Source of the DNA: Dactylosporangium vinaceum
Lineage (GTDB): Bacteria; Actinomycetota; Actinomycetes; Mycobacteriales; Micromonosporaceae
Reading direction: 5' to 3'
Assembly: GCF_019904175.1 (NCBI RefSeq)
Contig: NZ_CP061913.1
Location: 3,844,001 to 3,908,000, forward strand
DNA: 64,000 bases
The notes beneath the pieces were generated by a model that was not told where the DNA came from, did not search any database, and was given only the letters and a program-made list of their open reading frames with translations. The position numbers and the translations under genes were made by a program. Shown one piece after another: positions 25,521-36,300 of the stretch (position 1 is its first letter; every line of letters starts with the position of its first letter).

Positions 25521-25583
25521 GGCGAGCGGCCTGGGGAAACGGACCGGCGGTAACACCGGCACCGCGCCCCAGGCCGACTCGAC

Positions 25584-25883
25584 CCGTTCTGCTTCCTGGA
25601 CAACACCCGCGAGGCGCTGTCCGGGATGCTGCGGGAAGGCCGCGCCGGGCCCAACACCACCGCCGACCTGCTCGCCTGGACCCGGTTGCTGTTGCTTGAC
25701 GGCGCCCTGGCCACTGCTGAGCCCAAGCAGCTGCGCTACCGGCTTCGGCACGTCGCTGCCAGAATCACCCGCACCGTCCGCGCCCGCCAGACCCGACTCC
25801 GCATCGCCGAAACCTGGCCCTGGCCGACAGAGCGCAGCCTCGCGTTCGCGCGGCTCGCAGCCCTGCCGCAATCGACCACCTGA
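25584..25883 (+). pseudogene. IS1380-family transposase, 3' exon fragment with internal deletion
   Basis: The frame resumes directly after the intron as PFCFLDNTREALSGMLREGR and AGPNTTADLLAW, the mid-region of IS1380 transposases. It then jumps without the usual roughly 200 residues (including the later catalytic acids) to the C-terminal end LLLDGALATAEPKQLRYRL and HVAARITRTVRARQTRLRI, stopping at 25883. The element was therefore already deleted as well as interrupted and cannot be active. Confidence 0.72.
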
Positions 25884-26288
25884 ACCTGCACCACACCCCG
25901 ACGCACCAGGTGGAGCAGCCCGGCAACGGCCGGACCATCGGCATGCCCGACGGCCAACCACGCATGCCGACGAAACATCAACCCGCCGCCAGACGGGCTT
26001 GATCAACAACTAACGAAAGACCGAGGCTGGCAGCAGGCTCTGGTCAAAGGACCGACCCCTTCCTCATTTCGGCGCGACAGTGAGCGCCGGCCTCACTGAG
26101 CCGGTCACCGTCGGTGACGAGCCGGGCGGGCAACTGCGCACCACCGGCGACAAGAGCGGTGCTGATCGACTGCATCGACACGCTACCGGCCGCGCCCGCT
26201 GGTCCATCGCCGCGCGCCGGTCCGGAACACCGCTGGTTCCAACGCTGTTCGGTCGGAGCCTGCGCCACCACGCCAGTCCCGACTCTTC
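25884..26288. other. Spacer without recognisable genes (IS1380 tail and unassigned DNA)
   Basis: The first 130 bases probably include the 3' non-coding end of the IS1380 copy. Short open frames exist on both strands (for example 26080-26331 plus and 26044-26391 minus), but none has a family motif, ribosome binding site or protein-like composition. I see no RNA gene or clear terminal inverted repeat. Confidence 0.5.
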
Positions 26289-27218
26289 TCAGCTGCCCAG
26301 CTTGACCGCGCGGCGTACGTCGTCGGCGTAGGTTTGGGGCTGTTCCCAGGCTGCGAAGTGCCCGCCGGCACGGTGTTCCACATAATCGCAAACGTTCAGG
26401 AATGCCTCGGCGTAGCTGCGCGGTACCGGTTTGATGTCGTGCGGGAACGCGGAGAGCACGGTCGGTGTCTCAATCCGGTCGGGAATGGCGACCGGTTCGG
26501 TGTAGGTGGCGAACGAGGTGCCGATCGTGCCGGTGACCCAGTAGGCGGTGACCCAGGTGAGAAACTGGTCCGGCGTGAAGGACGACTCGCCGGACCAGGC
26601 CACCAACTTCTCGACGATCCACGCCGCAAGGCCGGCAGGTGAGTCGCCGTCGGGCAGCTGCACCCGCCGCAGCCGGCTTGCCCAGTCCGCGCCGTATCCG
26701 GTCGCGAAGGGCGCGTAGTCGATGCTCACCCGGCTGGGCGCCGCGGCGGCCGAGCCGTCGGTGCGCTCCAGCCGCAGCACGGCCCCGCGCACGCCGGCGG
26801 CGGCGGTCGCCTGCTGATCGAGCACGGTCAGCCGGACGCGGCCGGGCGCCGCCGTCGCACTGTGGACGGCGTCGGTCCGGCCCAGCGACACGGTCAGGCC
26901 GCCGGTGCGCACCGAGGCGTCCGCCCCGCGCAGATCGACGTCCTGCGTCGACCCGGCCGGCCAGGCCGGAGCGCCCCGGGCCGCCGTGCGGGCCGCGGCC
27001 GCGGCGGCCGGGTCGGCGGGGCGGGTCAGCGCGGCCAGGGCGACGCCCGGGATCGGTCGGTCGGTCTGTGCCGGCAGCAGGGCCAGGGCCGGGGCGGCCG
27101 CGGCCGGCAGGGCCACCGCGGCCGGCGTCACCAGGACCGCGGCGCACAGCACCCGGACCGCGGCGCGTCCCGGGGACCGGTGCACCCGGCGGGCAAGGTC
27201 GATCATCAGGGTGGTCAC
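26289..27218 (-). pseudogene. In-frame chimera: RHS-protein N-terminus fused to epoxide-hydrolase C-terminus
   Basis: An open frame of 309 aa joins two unrelated pieces. Residues 1-192 are an export signal (VRVLCAAVLVTPAAVALPA) and the N-terminal beta region of the RHS proteins, ending GADWASRLRRVQLP; the intact RHS protein here has GGNYASRLRLVRLP at the same place. From residue about 193 (GDSPAGLAAWIVEKLVAWS, TPDQFLTWVTAYWVTGTIG, HRAGGHFAAWEQP) it is the C-terminal cap and last third of an alpha/beta-hydrolase epoxide hydrolase, including the catalytic His in GGHFAA. The nucleophile Asp half is absent. A deletion that happened to keep frame best explains it. A functional product is unlikely but could be secreted. 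Confidence 0.8.
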
Positions 27219-27242
27219 GAGGCTGCCTCCAGGCGACTGGGA

Positions 27243-28030
27243 TCAGGGAATGGTGGCGATGGAGCCGGCCGGGACGGCGCCCTGGTACACGGTGACCGTG
27301 TCGATCGCCCCGTTCCAGAAGTTGATCAGTTGGGTGGGGGCGCTGCCGTTGGCACCGGTCCACAGGCCGGCCCCGACGGTCAGCGGGCCGGTCGCGTCCC
27401 AGCCGGCGACGGCCCGGGTCGTGGTGGCGGCCAGGGCGCCGTTGACGTAGAGCGACACGGTGCTGGCGACGGCGTCGTAGACGCCGACCAGGTGCACCCA
27501 GGTGTCCACGTCGGCCGCGGTGATGGTCGCCGGGGCGGCGGCGTTGACCCATCCGGTGGCGGTCTCGCTGTCGGCGCCCGGCATCGAGAACGACCACTGA
27601 CACCCCTGGTCGAATCGGAGGACTCCGAGATAGAACCCGGTGACCCGGGACCCGAACTGCCCCACGGCGATGAGGTTTCGGGTCGGCATCGCGCCGAGGC
27701 GCACCCAGGCCGACACCGTCATCGACTGGTCGGTGTGCAGGACCGGCCCGGGCGATCCGGTCGTGGGGTCGATGCTGCGGGCCGCGCCGTTGCCGGCGAA
27801 GGACAGCGCCGAGCCCTGCTGGCCGTTCGCGGTCCAGGTCACACCCGGGTTCCAGGGTGAGGTTGAGGTCATGGAAGTAGTCGGAGGAGTCGAAGGCGGT
27901 ACCCCCGTTGCCCTCGTTCATGAGCCAGCGGGCGACGTTGACGTTGGCCGAGGAGGCGCCGAGACGGTCCGCCTCCTCGGCGCTGCGGCCACCCAGACCG
28001 TTCGTGTGGAACAAATCCCCCGACGACATC
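27243..28030 (-). pseudogene. LamG (concanavalin A-like) protein C-terminal remnant, frameshifted
   Basis: The minus strand from about 28030 reads LFHTNGLGGRSAEEADRLG, then NVARWLMNEGNGGTAFDSS (the start of a LamG domain), in one frame. After about 27856 it continues in another as WTANGQQGSALSFAG, TVSAWVRLGAMPTRN, WVHLVGVYDAVASTVSLYVNG and LINFWNGAIDTVTVYQG to the stop at 27243. One frameshift splits the domain and the upstream body of the protein is missing. It sits 24 nt ahead of the RHS-derived chimera, the same order (LamG gene, then RHS gene) as the intact pair on the other strand, so it is a decayed partial copy of that module. Confidence 0.72.
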
Positions 28031-28275
28031 CTCGAACCCATCGCCCGGACCGACGGGCCGGCCACGGCCGGGCCGGGGAGTACCGATCCGGCTCGCCGTT
28101 CGACGCCCGGACGGTCCAGCCTGCTGATCCTACTGAGCAACGGATCGAAGCGCGCGGATCACGCGAATCGGATTGTTGCGCAGCAAGCGGGGCCTATCGA
28201 TGCGGCCGTCTTTCCATAGAAGGATCGAGATGGTTTGCTTGCCTCGTTTCATGACCGAACGGGGGAGGGGCCGTC

Positions 28276-31200
28276 ATGTCGTCCTGGTTTGCGCGCCCAC
28301 GCCGGGTGGCGGCGCTGCTGGCCGCGCTCATCGTGACCGGCGCCCTCGTGGCCGTTCCGCAGTGGAACGAACCGGCCGGGGCCGCCCCGCCCGGGCCTGC
28401 GCAGACGCCGCCGGCGGCCGAGCTGACCGCCGCCCAGGCGCTCGCCCGGGCGCGGCTGACCCGGACCGCGGTGCCGGTGCCGGCGGCGACGACCCCGACG
28501 GACACGCTGACCGCCAACCCCAATGGGACATTGACCCTCAACCGTGCGATGGCGCCCGTGCGCAAGCGGGTCAACGGTGCCTGGACGCCACTGGACGCGA
28601 CCCTGCGGGTCAACGCCGACGGGACGCTGAGCCCGGCGGTGTCCACATCGGACCTGAAGCTCTCCAGCGGCGGCACCGGGCCGCTGGCCACCATGGCCAT
28701 CCAGGGTCAAAGCCTCGGCCTGACCCTGCCCTTCAAGCTCCCCGCGCCCACGCTGGCCGGGCCCATCGCCACCTACGCCGGCGTCCTGCCCGGCGTCGAC
28801 CTGCAGGTCACCGCCACTGAACAGGGCGGGTTCAGCCAGGTCCTGGTCGTGCGCAACGCCACCGCGGCCGCCAACCCCGCGCTGCGGCAGCTGACCGCCC
28901 CGCTGAGCACTCGCGGCCTCACCGTGACCGCCGACACCGACGGCAACCTGCAGGCCCGTGACCGCACCGGTCGGCCTGTGTTCGCCGCCAACGCGCCGAC
29001 CATGTGGGACGCCGCCGCAGCCGCGGGCAAGCTGACAGCCGGTGTCGAGCGGGCCGAGTCGAGCGCCGACGGCCCCGGCGCGGCCGCGCACAAGGCGAAG
29101 ATCGGGGTCACCGTCGACGGCGGTGCGCTCACCCTGCGGCCCGACGCCGGGCTGCTCGGCGGCCCGGGCACCGTCTACCCGGTCTACATCGACCCGTCCT
29201 GGAACCCGGCGTCCAGCGCCTACGCCACGATGTCCAGCGGAGACGCCGGCTTCCGCTGGAACAACACCCCGGACCCGGACGGGCACCTGCAGGTCGGGCA
29301 CAACAGCAGCATCTTCTCGCGTACCGTCATCAATTTCCCGATCAACACCGCCACGTTCTCCGGGGCCGTCATCAGCGAAGCCAAGCTGTACCTGTACGAG
29401 GTGTACGCCTCCAAGTGCAGCACCAGCGGCCAGCCGATGAACGTCTACGCCCCCGGCACCACCCTCACCCAGAGCAACGCCAAATGGAGCATGTGGGACG
29501 GGTACGACTGGGGCTCCAGCCAGGCCTCGATCAGCCTGCAGACGGCCTACAACAGCGGCTGCCCGAACAAGGCCGGCGTCTCCGCCCTCGTCACCTCAGC
29601 GGTCGTCAACGCAGTCAACACCGGCAAGACCACCCAGAGCTTCGGGCTGCGCTCCGGCAACGAGAGTGACCTGCTCAACTACAAGGAGTTCGACGCCACC
29701 GGCCCCAACACGCCGTCGCTGTCCATCACCTACAACCACCGGCCGGCCAAGCCGACCGGGCTGACCACCTCGCCCGAGACCTCGTGCTCCGGCACCCCGA
29801 CGACCGTCGGCGACGGGCTGGTCTCCCTCTTCGCCCCCGTCTCGGACGCCGACAACCAGCAGCTCAACGTCGTGTTCAAGGTGACCCGGACGAGCGACGG
29901 CGCGCCGATCGCGGACAACCTCGCGAACCCGCTCACCGCCGCCTCCGGCACCCGGGCCCGGCTCGACGTCTCCGAGCTGGCGCTCAGCACCGCCTCGGGC
30001 GGCGTGGTGACCAGCATCTCCTGGCAGGCGCGAGCCGGGGACGGCGACCTCGACAGCGACTGGTCCGACCCGTGCACGTTCCGGTTCGACCCGACCACCA
30101 CCGGGGCGCCGACCATCGAGCCGCAGGGCACGCCGCAGCTGGGGCAGCCGCTCACCGTCAATATCGTCAAGCCGGCGACCGGCACCGCGCCCAGCGCGTA
30201 CACCTACCAGCTCAACAACGCCCTGCCCGGCCTGGTCACGGCGACCGGAAACACCACCACCATCACCGTGACGCCGACCGCGATGGCCAACGTGCTGACC
30301 GTGACCAGCCTCTCGGCCGGTAACAACATCGGTCAGACCGCGGTGCAGCCGATCGACGCGACCGGACCGGCCACCGCCCGGGCCGACCAGGACCTCACCG
30401 GTGACGGCGCCGCCGACCTGGTCACCACCGGCGGCACCAACGGGCTCTCCTCCGGCGTCTGGCTGGCGCCGGGCCGGGGCAACGGCACCGTGGCCAACGG
30501 CGGCACGAACATCGGCGTCAACGGCGCCGGCCTGGACGTCCGGCTCTCACCCGCGGAGTACGACGGCGCCCAGGTCTTCACCGGCCGGTTCAACGGCACC
30601 ACCCTGCAGGACCTCGCCGCCTACTACCCGGCCGGTGACGCCGCCGGGATGTTCGTCGTCGTGGACTCCATGGGCAACGGCGCACCCCTGCAGGGCGGCC
30701 AGGGCAGCGGTCACAACCACCGCACGCACCTCAGCGACGAGTTCGGCAACAGCCCGGTCCAGCTGGTCAGCGCCGGTAACGCGTCCGGGTCGGGCCACGT
30801 GACACCGGACCTCCTCGGCATCGCCGGCGACTCGTTCGGCTACTACCTGGAGTACTACGTCGACCAGGACGGGCTGAACAACTACGACTATCCGCCGGTG
30901 ATACTGGCCGACCAGACCCCGGCGGGCGACTCCCACTGGCAGGACTGGACCATCTCCAGCGCCCAGACGGCGTCCGGCCTGTGGCTGTTCCTGTGGAACA
31001 AGGCCAGCGGCGCGCTGTACCTCTGGCAGAACGTGACGTTCGACGGTCAGGCGCTGCACTCCTCTCAGCAGTACAAGCTCGCGGACACCTGGAACCAAGG
31101 CGCGACCCGGACGCTGCGCGCGGCCGACGTCGACGGCAACGGCACGCCCGACCTGTGGGCCGTCGAGACCACCGGGAGCGTCACCGCGTGGATCGTCTCC

Positions 31201-33261
31201 GGCCTGAGCGGGACGACGGGGACCGTGACGGCGAAGGACCCGCAGTCGCTGCTGAAGCGGTCACACGCCTGGCCGCTCAACGACTTCGCGGGCAGCGGCG
31301 CCGTCACCACAGCCGCGGACACCGTCGCCAGCCTCAACGCCACCGGCAGCGCCGGCGTGCACTGGCACGACGGTGACCTGTTCAGCCCCGACGCCATCTT
31401 CGACGGCAGCGGCGCCCTGGCCACCACCAGCGGCGGCGCGGTCGAGCCGGACAAGGACTTCAGCATCTCGGCATGGGTCAAGCCCAGCGATTACCAGGGC
31501 ACCGTGTTCGCCCAGAACGGGACCAGGAACTCCACCGTCCGGCTCTACGCCGACCCGGCCAACCGCCGCTGGACGTTCGCCATGGCCTCGGCCGAGGGCA
31601 ACCCCGACTCCACCTACGACCGGGTCAGCTTCGGCCCGCAGATCCAGCTCGGCGCGTGGGTCCACCTCACCGCCATCCATCAGGCCGGCGCCCACCGGAT
31701 GAGCCTCTACGTCAACGCGCTGACGGCCGACCCGGTCGCGCACAACACCACGGTCAGCACGCCGGGCAACGCGGCCATCGGCGACGATCAGCAGCACAGC
31801 GCCCGAGCCGACCGGTTCAAGGGCCAGATCTCCGGCGTGGAGACGTGGGCCGTGCCGCTGAACCACAGCCAGGCGATCGCCCTCTCCGGCGCGACCGACT
31901 ACGTCCGGTTCGACTCGGACGGCACCGGCTACCCGAGCGGCTCGACGTGGAGCACCCCCGGCGGGCAGCTGGCGTTCACCGCGGGCCGGCTCACCGTCAC
32001 CCCGGCCGGCGGCTCCGCGAAGACCTACGGCCCAACCGGGTTCCCGCAGGCCGTGCTCACCGTGCAGGCCGACGGCAACCTCGTCATCTATCCCGACAGC
32101 AGCCGCGGGGCGGGCACCGCGCTGTGGGCCAGCGGCACCGGGGGCAAGACCGGCGACGTGTACGTCCTGCAGTCCGACGGCAGCTTCGTGTGCTTCGACA
32201 GCACGAACCAGTCCTGCTGGTCCACCGCCACGGCCGCGCCGACCGCCCCGGCCGCGACGTTCCCGCGCTCCGGCTCACCGGCGGTCTACTCACCGCTGAA
32301 CGCCCACTCCGAGGTGTACTTCCGCTCCGGGACCACCATCGCGCAGCGGTGGACCGCCGCGAACGGCTGGGCCGCCGGCAGCCCCGGCCGCACGATCACC
32401 GCCGGCCGGCCGATCGCCATCTACAACCCGGTCGCCAACACGATGGACGTGTACTACAACAACAACGGCCGCCTCACCCAGTCCTACTACGGCGCCGACG
32501 GCATCTGGCACGACACCGGCGTGCTCGGCGGCACCGCGATGGTCGGCTCCCCGACCGCCGTCTACAACGCCGCACAACAAAGCCTCGAGGTGTACTTCAA
32601 CGACGGCGGCACGCTGCGCGAGGTCTGGTGGCACGCGGGCACCGGCTGGTCGAGCGGCACGCTCGGCACCGGGGCCGGTAACTCCCCCCACGCCGTCTAC
32701 AACGAGGCCAACCAGCACGTCGAGGTCTACTTCAACTCCGGCGGCGTGCTCAAGGAGTTCTGGTGGGCCTCGGGCTCCGGCTGGACCGGGGCGAGCCTCG
32801 GCTCGGCGATGCTCTCGACCGCATCCCCGTCGGCCGTGTACAACCCGGTCAACTCCAACGTGGAGGTCTACTACCCCAACCCGTCGGGTGCGCTGACCGA
32901 GGACTACTGGTCACCCAGCTCCAGCTGGCACCTCGGCGTCTCACTGTCCGCGACGATCACCCAGGGCGACGCGTTCGCGCTGTACAACCCGGCCACCGGC
33001 GGCATCGAGGTCTACTTCAACAACGCCGGAGTCCTCACCGAGAAATGGTGGTTCTCCAATGTCAGCTGGTCCGGCCCCGGCGCGATCGGCGGCGCGGCCG
33101 GGTCCGGCGACGCCATGACCGGCACGCCGATGGCCGTCTACGACTACACACGACAGAGCCTCGAGGTGTACTTCAGCAGCTCGGGCACGCTCGCGCAGTA
33201 CACCCACACCAGCAGCGGCTGGACACCCCGCACGACGCTCCCGGGCGCGACGCTCTCCTGA
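28276..33261 (+). CDS. Giant secreted lectin-type protein (DNRLRE-like, LamG, bulb lectin, seven-blade propeller)
   Basis: Encodes 1661 aa; the ATG follows GGGGGAGGGG. A signal peptide (1-36) is followed by a region with YPVYIDPSWNP (about 300) and a DNRLRE-like carbohydrate-binding beta domain to about 485, then Ig/Fn3-like segments. Next is an FG-GAP/VCBS-like region with DLTGDGAADLV (about 707) and DVDGNGTPDLW (about 950). A LamG domain follows (about 995-1200: FSISAWVKPSDYQG, LGAWVHLTAIHQ), then a bulb-type lectin domain (about 1210-1325) with the mannose motif QADGNLVIY. From residue 1334 seven repeats of about 46 residues (xAVYNxxxxxxEVYFNxxGxLxExWW) would form a seven-bladed propeller like PLL-type lectins. 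It sits 75 nt before the RHS gene. It is probably a carbohydrate-binding delivery or targeting partner; no enzyme is visible. Confidence 0.88.
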   Translation: MSSWFARPRRVAALLAALIVTGALVAVPQWNEPAGAAPPGPAQTPPAAELTAAQALARARLTRTAVPVPAATTPTDTLTANPNGTLTLNRAMAPVRKRVNGAWTPLDATLRVNADGTLSPAVSTSDLKLSSGGTGPLATMAIQGQSLGLTLPFKLPAPTLAGPIATYAGVLPGVDLQVTATEQGGFSQVLVVRNATAAANPALRQLTAPLSTRGLTVTADTDGNLQARDRTGRPVFAANAPTMWDAAAAAGKLTAGVERAESSADGPGAAAHKAKIGVTVDGGALTLRPDAGLLGGPGTVYPVYIDPSWNPASSAYATMSSGDAGFRWNNTPDPDGHLQVGHNSSIFSRTVINFPINTATFSGAVISEAKLYLYEVYASKCSTSGQPMNVYAPGTTLTQSNAKWSMWDGYDWGSSQASISLQTAYNSGCPNKAGVSALVTSAVVNAVNTGKTTQSFGLRSGNESDLLNYKEFDATGPNTPSLSITYNHRPAKPTGLTTSPETSCSGTPTTVGDGLVSLFAPVSDADNQQLNVVFKVTRTSDGAPIADNLANPLTAASGTRARLDVSELALSTASGGVVTSISWQARAGDGDLDSDWSDPCTFRFDPTTTGAPTIEPQGTPQLGQPLTVNIVKPATGTAPSAYTYQLNNALPGLVTATGNTTTITVTPTAMANVLTVTSLSAGNNIGQTAVQPIDATGPATARADQDLTGDGAADLVTTGGTNGLSSGVWLAPGRGNGTVANGGTNIGVNGAGLDVRLSPAEYDGAQVFTGRFNGTTLQDLAAYYPAGDAAGMFVVVDSMGNGAPLQGGQGSGHNHRTHLSDEFGNSPVQLVSAGNASGSGHVTPDLLGIAGDSFGYYLEYYVDQDGLNNYDYPPVILADQTPAGDSHWQDWTISSAQTASGLWLFLWNKASGALYLWQNVTFDGQALHSSQQYKLADTWNQGATRTLRAADVDGNGTPDLWAVETTGSVTAWIVSGLSGTTGTVTAKDPQSLLKRSHAWPLNDFAGSGAVTTAADTVASLNATGSAGVHWHDGDLFSPDAIFDGSGALATTSGGAVEPDKDFSISAWVKPSDYQGTVFAQNGTRNSTVRLYADPANRRWTFAMASAEGNPDSTYDRVSFGPQIQLGAWVHLTAIHQAGAHRMSLYVNALTADPVAHNTTVSTPGNAAIGDDQQHSARADRFKGQISGVETWAVPLNHSQAIALSGATDYVRFDSDGTGYPSGSTWSTPGGQLAFTAGRLTVTPAGGSAKTYGPTGFPQAVLTVQADGNLVIYPDSSRGAGTALWASGTGGKTGDVYVLQSDGSFVCFDSTNQSCWSTATAAPTAPAATFPRSGSPAVYSPLNAHSEVYFRSGTTIAQRWTAANGWAAGSPGRTITAGRPIAIYNPVANTMDVYYNNNGRLTQSYYGADGIWHDTGVLGGTAMVGSPTAVYNAAQQSLEVYFNDGGTLREVWWHAGTGWSSGTLGTGAGNSPHAVYNEANQHVEVYFNSGGVLKEFWWASGSGWTGASLGSAMLSTASPSAVYNPVNSNVEVYYPNPSGALTEDYWSPSSSWHLGVSLSATITQGDAFALYNPATGGIEVYFNNAGVLTEKWWFSNVSWSGPGAIGGAAGSGDAMTGTPMAVYDYTRQSLEVYFSSSGTLAQYTHTSSGWTPRTTLPGATLS

Positions 33262-33335
33262 GCCGGTCTCCCACCAACACACGGTTGGCGCAACGCAAAA
33301 CATCTCGATCATCACGGACCTCGGGGGAACGGGAC

Positions 33336-36300
33336 ATGGACACTCGGCTCGGGTGGCGCGCGTCCACGCGCGGATTGGTCATCCTGCTGGTCGTCGCCGG
33401 GGCCACGGTGGTCCTGCCGGCGGCAGGCGATGCGGAGCCGGCGGGTCCCGGGCCGGACCCCGGGCCGCGGGTGACAAAGGTCCACGCCGTCGGGCCGCGC
33501 TACGCCAAGCAGGCGGCGCCGCCGCCGGAGTTCCGGCCGAACGCGACCGCGCTGCCGGCGCCCGGCATGGCCACGCTCACCCTGGACGGCACGGGCCGGG
33601 CCGGCGCCGCCGGGTCACCCGTCTGGGCCCGGCGGACCGCCGGCGGGCCGAACCGCGTCCGAGCCCAGGTCTACGACCGGGCCACGACCGAGCGCGCGGG
33701 CGTCTCCGGTGTCCTGCTCAGCATCGACCCGCAGACCACCGGGGACGGCACCGTCCAGGTGGGCCTCGACTACGCCGGCTTCGCCCAAGCCTACGGCGGC
33801 AATTACGCCAGCCGGCTGCGCCTCGTGCGGCTGCCCGGATGCGCCCTCTACACCCCGGACCGGCCCGAGTGCCGCGCCGCCACGCCACTGGCCTCCACCA
33901 ACGATCCCGCCGCCCAGGCCGTGTCGGCCGCCGTCACCTTCACCGCCCCGGCCCGGCCCGGCCGCGGGTCGGCCGAGGCGGTCACCGCCGCCACGGCGCC
34001 GATGGTGGTCCTGGCCGCCACCGCGGGCGCCGGGCAGGAGGGCGGCGCCGCCGGGACCTACGCCGCCACGGACCTCAAGGCGTCCGGGTCGTGGTCGGCC
34101 GGGGGCAACGCCGGTGACTTCGGCTACAGCTATCCGATCGAGGTGCCGGCCGCCCCGTCGGGCCTGGTCCCGAAGCTCGCGCTGTCCTACAGCTCCTCCG
34201 CGATCGACGGGCAGACGTCGTTCACCCAGGCGCAGGCCGGGTGGGCGGGCGACGGGTGGTCGGTCGGTGGGTCGTTCATCGAGCAGACGTTCCAGGCGTG
34301 CACCGACTCCCCGGAGGGCTCCGTGGTGCCGGGCGCGACGGCGGACCTGTGCTACGCCGGGCCACTGCTGACCCTGTCGCTCAACGGGGCGTCGAGCGCA
34401 CTGGTGTGGGACGCCGGCGCGAGCACCTGGCGTCCCCAGCACGAGGACGGGACCGTCGTCCGGCATGTGACCGACCAGAACAACGGCTCGGGGACGCACG
34501 ACAACGACTGGTGGACGGTCACCACCCGCGACGGGACGGTCTACTCCTTCGGCCGCAACCACCTGCCCGGCTGGACCGCGAACAAGACGGCCACGAGCTC
34601 GGTCGACTCGCAGCCCGTATTCTCCGGCCACGCCGGCGACCCCTGCTACAGCCCCTCGGGCTTCGCCGCGTCCGTCTGCACCATGGCCTACCGGTGGAAT
34701 CTCGACTACGTCACCGACGTCCACGGCAACGCCATGGCCTACTACTACCACCAGGACACCAACTACTACGGCCAGCGCTACGGCGCGAGCTACGTGCCGT
34801 ACGTGCGCAACAGCTACGTCGACCACATCGACTACGGCTTTCGCGACGGCAACGCCTACGGCACCGTCCCGGACAAGGTGCTCTTCGGTACCGACGTGCG
34901 CTGCACCAACGAGCCGTGCACGCCGCTGAACGCCACGACGAGGGCGAACTGGCCCGACGTACCCTATGACCTGCTCTGTGCCCAGGGCGCGGCCTGCGCC
35001 TCGCCGTCGCCGTCGTTCTTCTCCACCGTCCGGCTCTCGACGATCACCACCCGGCAGTGGTCGGTGGCCGTCAACGACTACAAGGACGTCGACGCCTACG
35101 CGCTGCAGCACAGCCTGCCGGGCAACGGCGACAACACGTCCCCGACGCTGTTCCTGACCTCGATCGCCCGCACCGGCAAGGACCTGAGCGCGGGCGGCTC
35201 GACCGTGCCGATCACGCTGCCGGCGGTCACGTTCACACCGACGGCCCTGGCCAACCGCACCGACGCCCGCAACTTCCCGGCCCTGTACCGCAACCGCATC
35301 GGCACCATCACCACCGAGACCGGGTCGATCATCACGCCCACCTACAGCCTCGCCGACCCGTGCGCCGTCCCGGTCACCGTGAGCCCGGCGACGAACACCT
35401 CGTCGTGTTATCCGGTGTACTGGACGCCCGACGTCGCACCCGCGCCGCAGCTGGACTGGTTCAACAAGTACGTCGTCACGCGGATCACCCAGGATGACCC
35501 GACCGGTGGGGCGCCCACGAGCGTCACCAGCTACCAGTTCCTCGGCGGCGCGGCCTGGCACTACGACACGAACGAGCTGGTGCAGGCGCAGTACCGCACC
35601 TACGGGCAGTTCCGCGGCTACGGCGACGTGAAGACGTTCGTCGGCGACGGGGTGAACGACCGGCAGACACAGTCGCAGGCCACCTACTACCGTGGGATGT
35701 CGCGCAACAACAGCACCGTCGCGGTGACGCTTACCGACTCCCAGGGCGGCACCCACGACGACGCCGACCTGCTCGCCGGCAATCCACTGGAGGTGACCGA
35801 CTCCCTGGGCAACGGCGGGCCGGTCGACCACTCCACGATCACCTCGTACTGGGTCTCGCCGGCCACCGCGACCCGCACCCGGACCGGACTGCCGGACCTG
35901 ACCGCGAACTGGGTCCGCCCGGCCGAGCGCTTCGCCCGGCAGGCGATCACCGGCTCCGGGGCGACGACGTGGCAGTACACGGAGGTGAACACCACCTACG
36001 ACACCACCGCAGGCAGTGCCACGTACGGCAGCGTCATCTGGGAGTACAGCCACACAGTGCCCGCCGTCGCCGCCTACGACCAGTGCACCCACACGACGTA
36101 CGCCCCGCCCAACACCGCGGCAAATCTGGTCGCGCTCCCATCCGAGGTCGAGGTCGACACGGTCGCCTGCGGCGGGTTCACCGAGGGCACCCACCCGTCC
36201 GCGCCCTCCGGGCTGAACACGCTGACAGCACCGGCGGCGGTGAGCCGGCCCGCGCAGGTGGTGTCCGCCGCCCGGACCTACTACGACGATCCGGGCTTCG

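Larger units (their letters stand above)
23404..25583 (+). mobile_element. Group II intron inserted in an IS1380 transposase gene
   Basis: The 5' end GTGCGCC (23404) matches the group II GUGYG consensus. About 590 nt of structured domain I-like RNA follow, then a maturase frame (23999-25470), a 34-nt domain V (25487-25520) and a domain VI stem. In domain VI the arms GAGCGGCCTGGGG and CCCCAGGCCG-A-CTC leave a bulged A at 25577, seven bases from the proposed 3' end ...CTCGAC (25583). Joining 23403 to 25584 restores the transposase frame (TFGYHP then PFCFLDNTREAL), which independently supports both ends. The intron is in the sense direction. Because its maturase gene is frameshifted, mobility may depend on help in trans. 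Confidence 0.85.
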
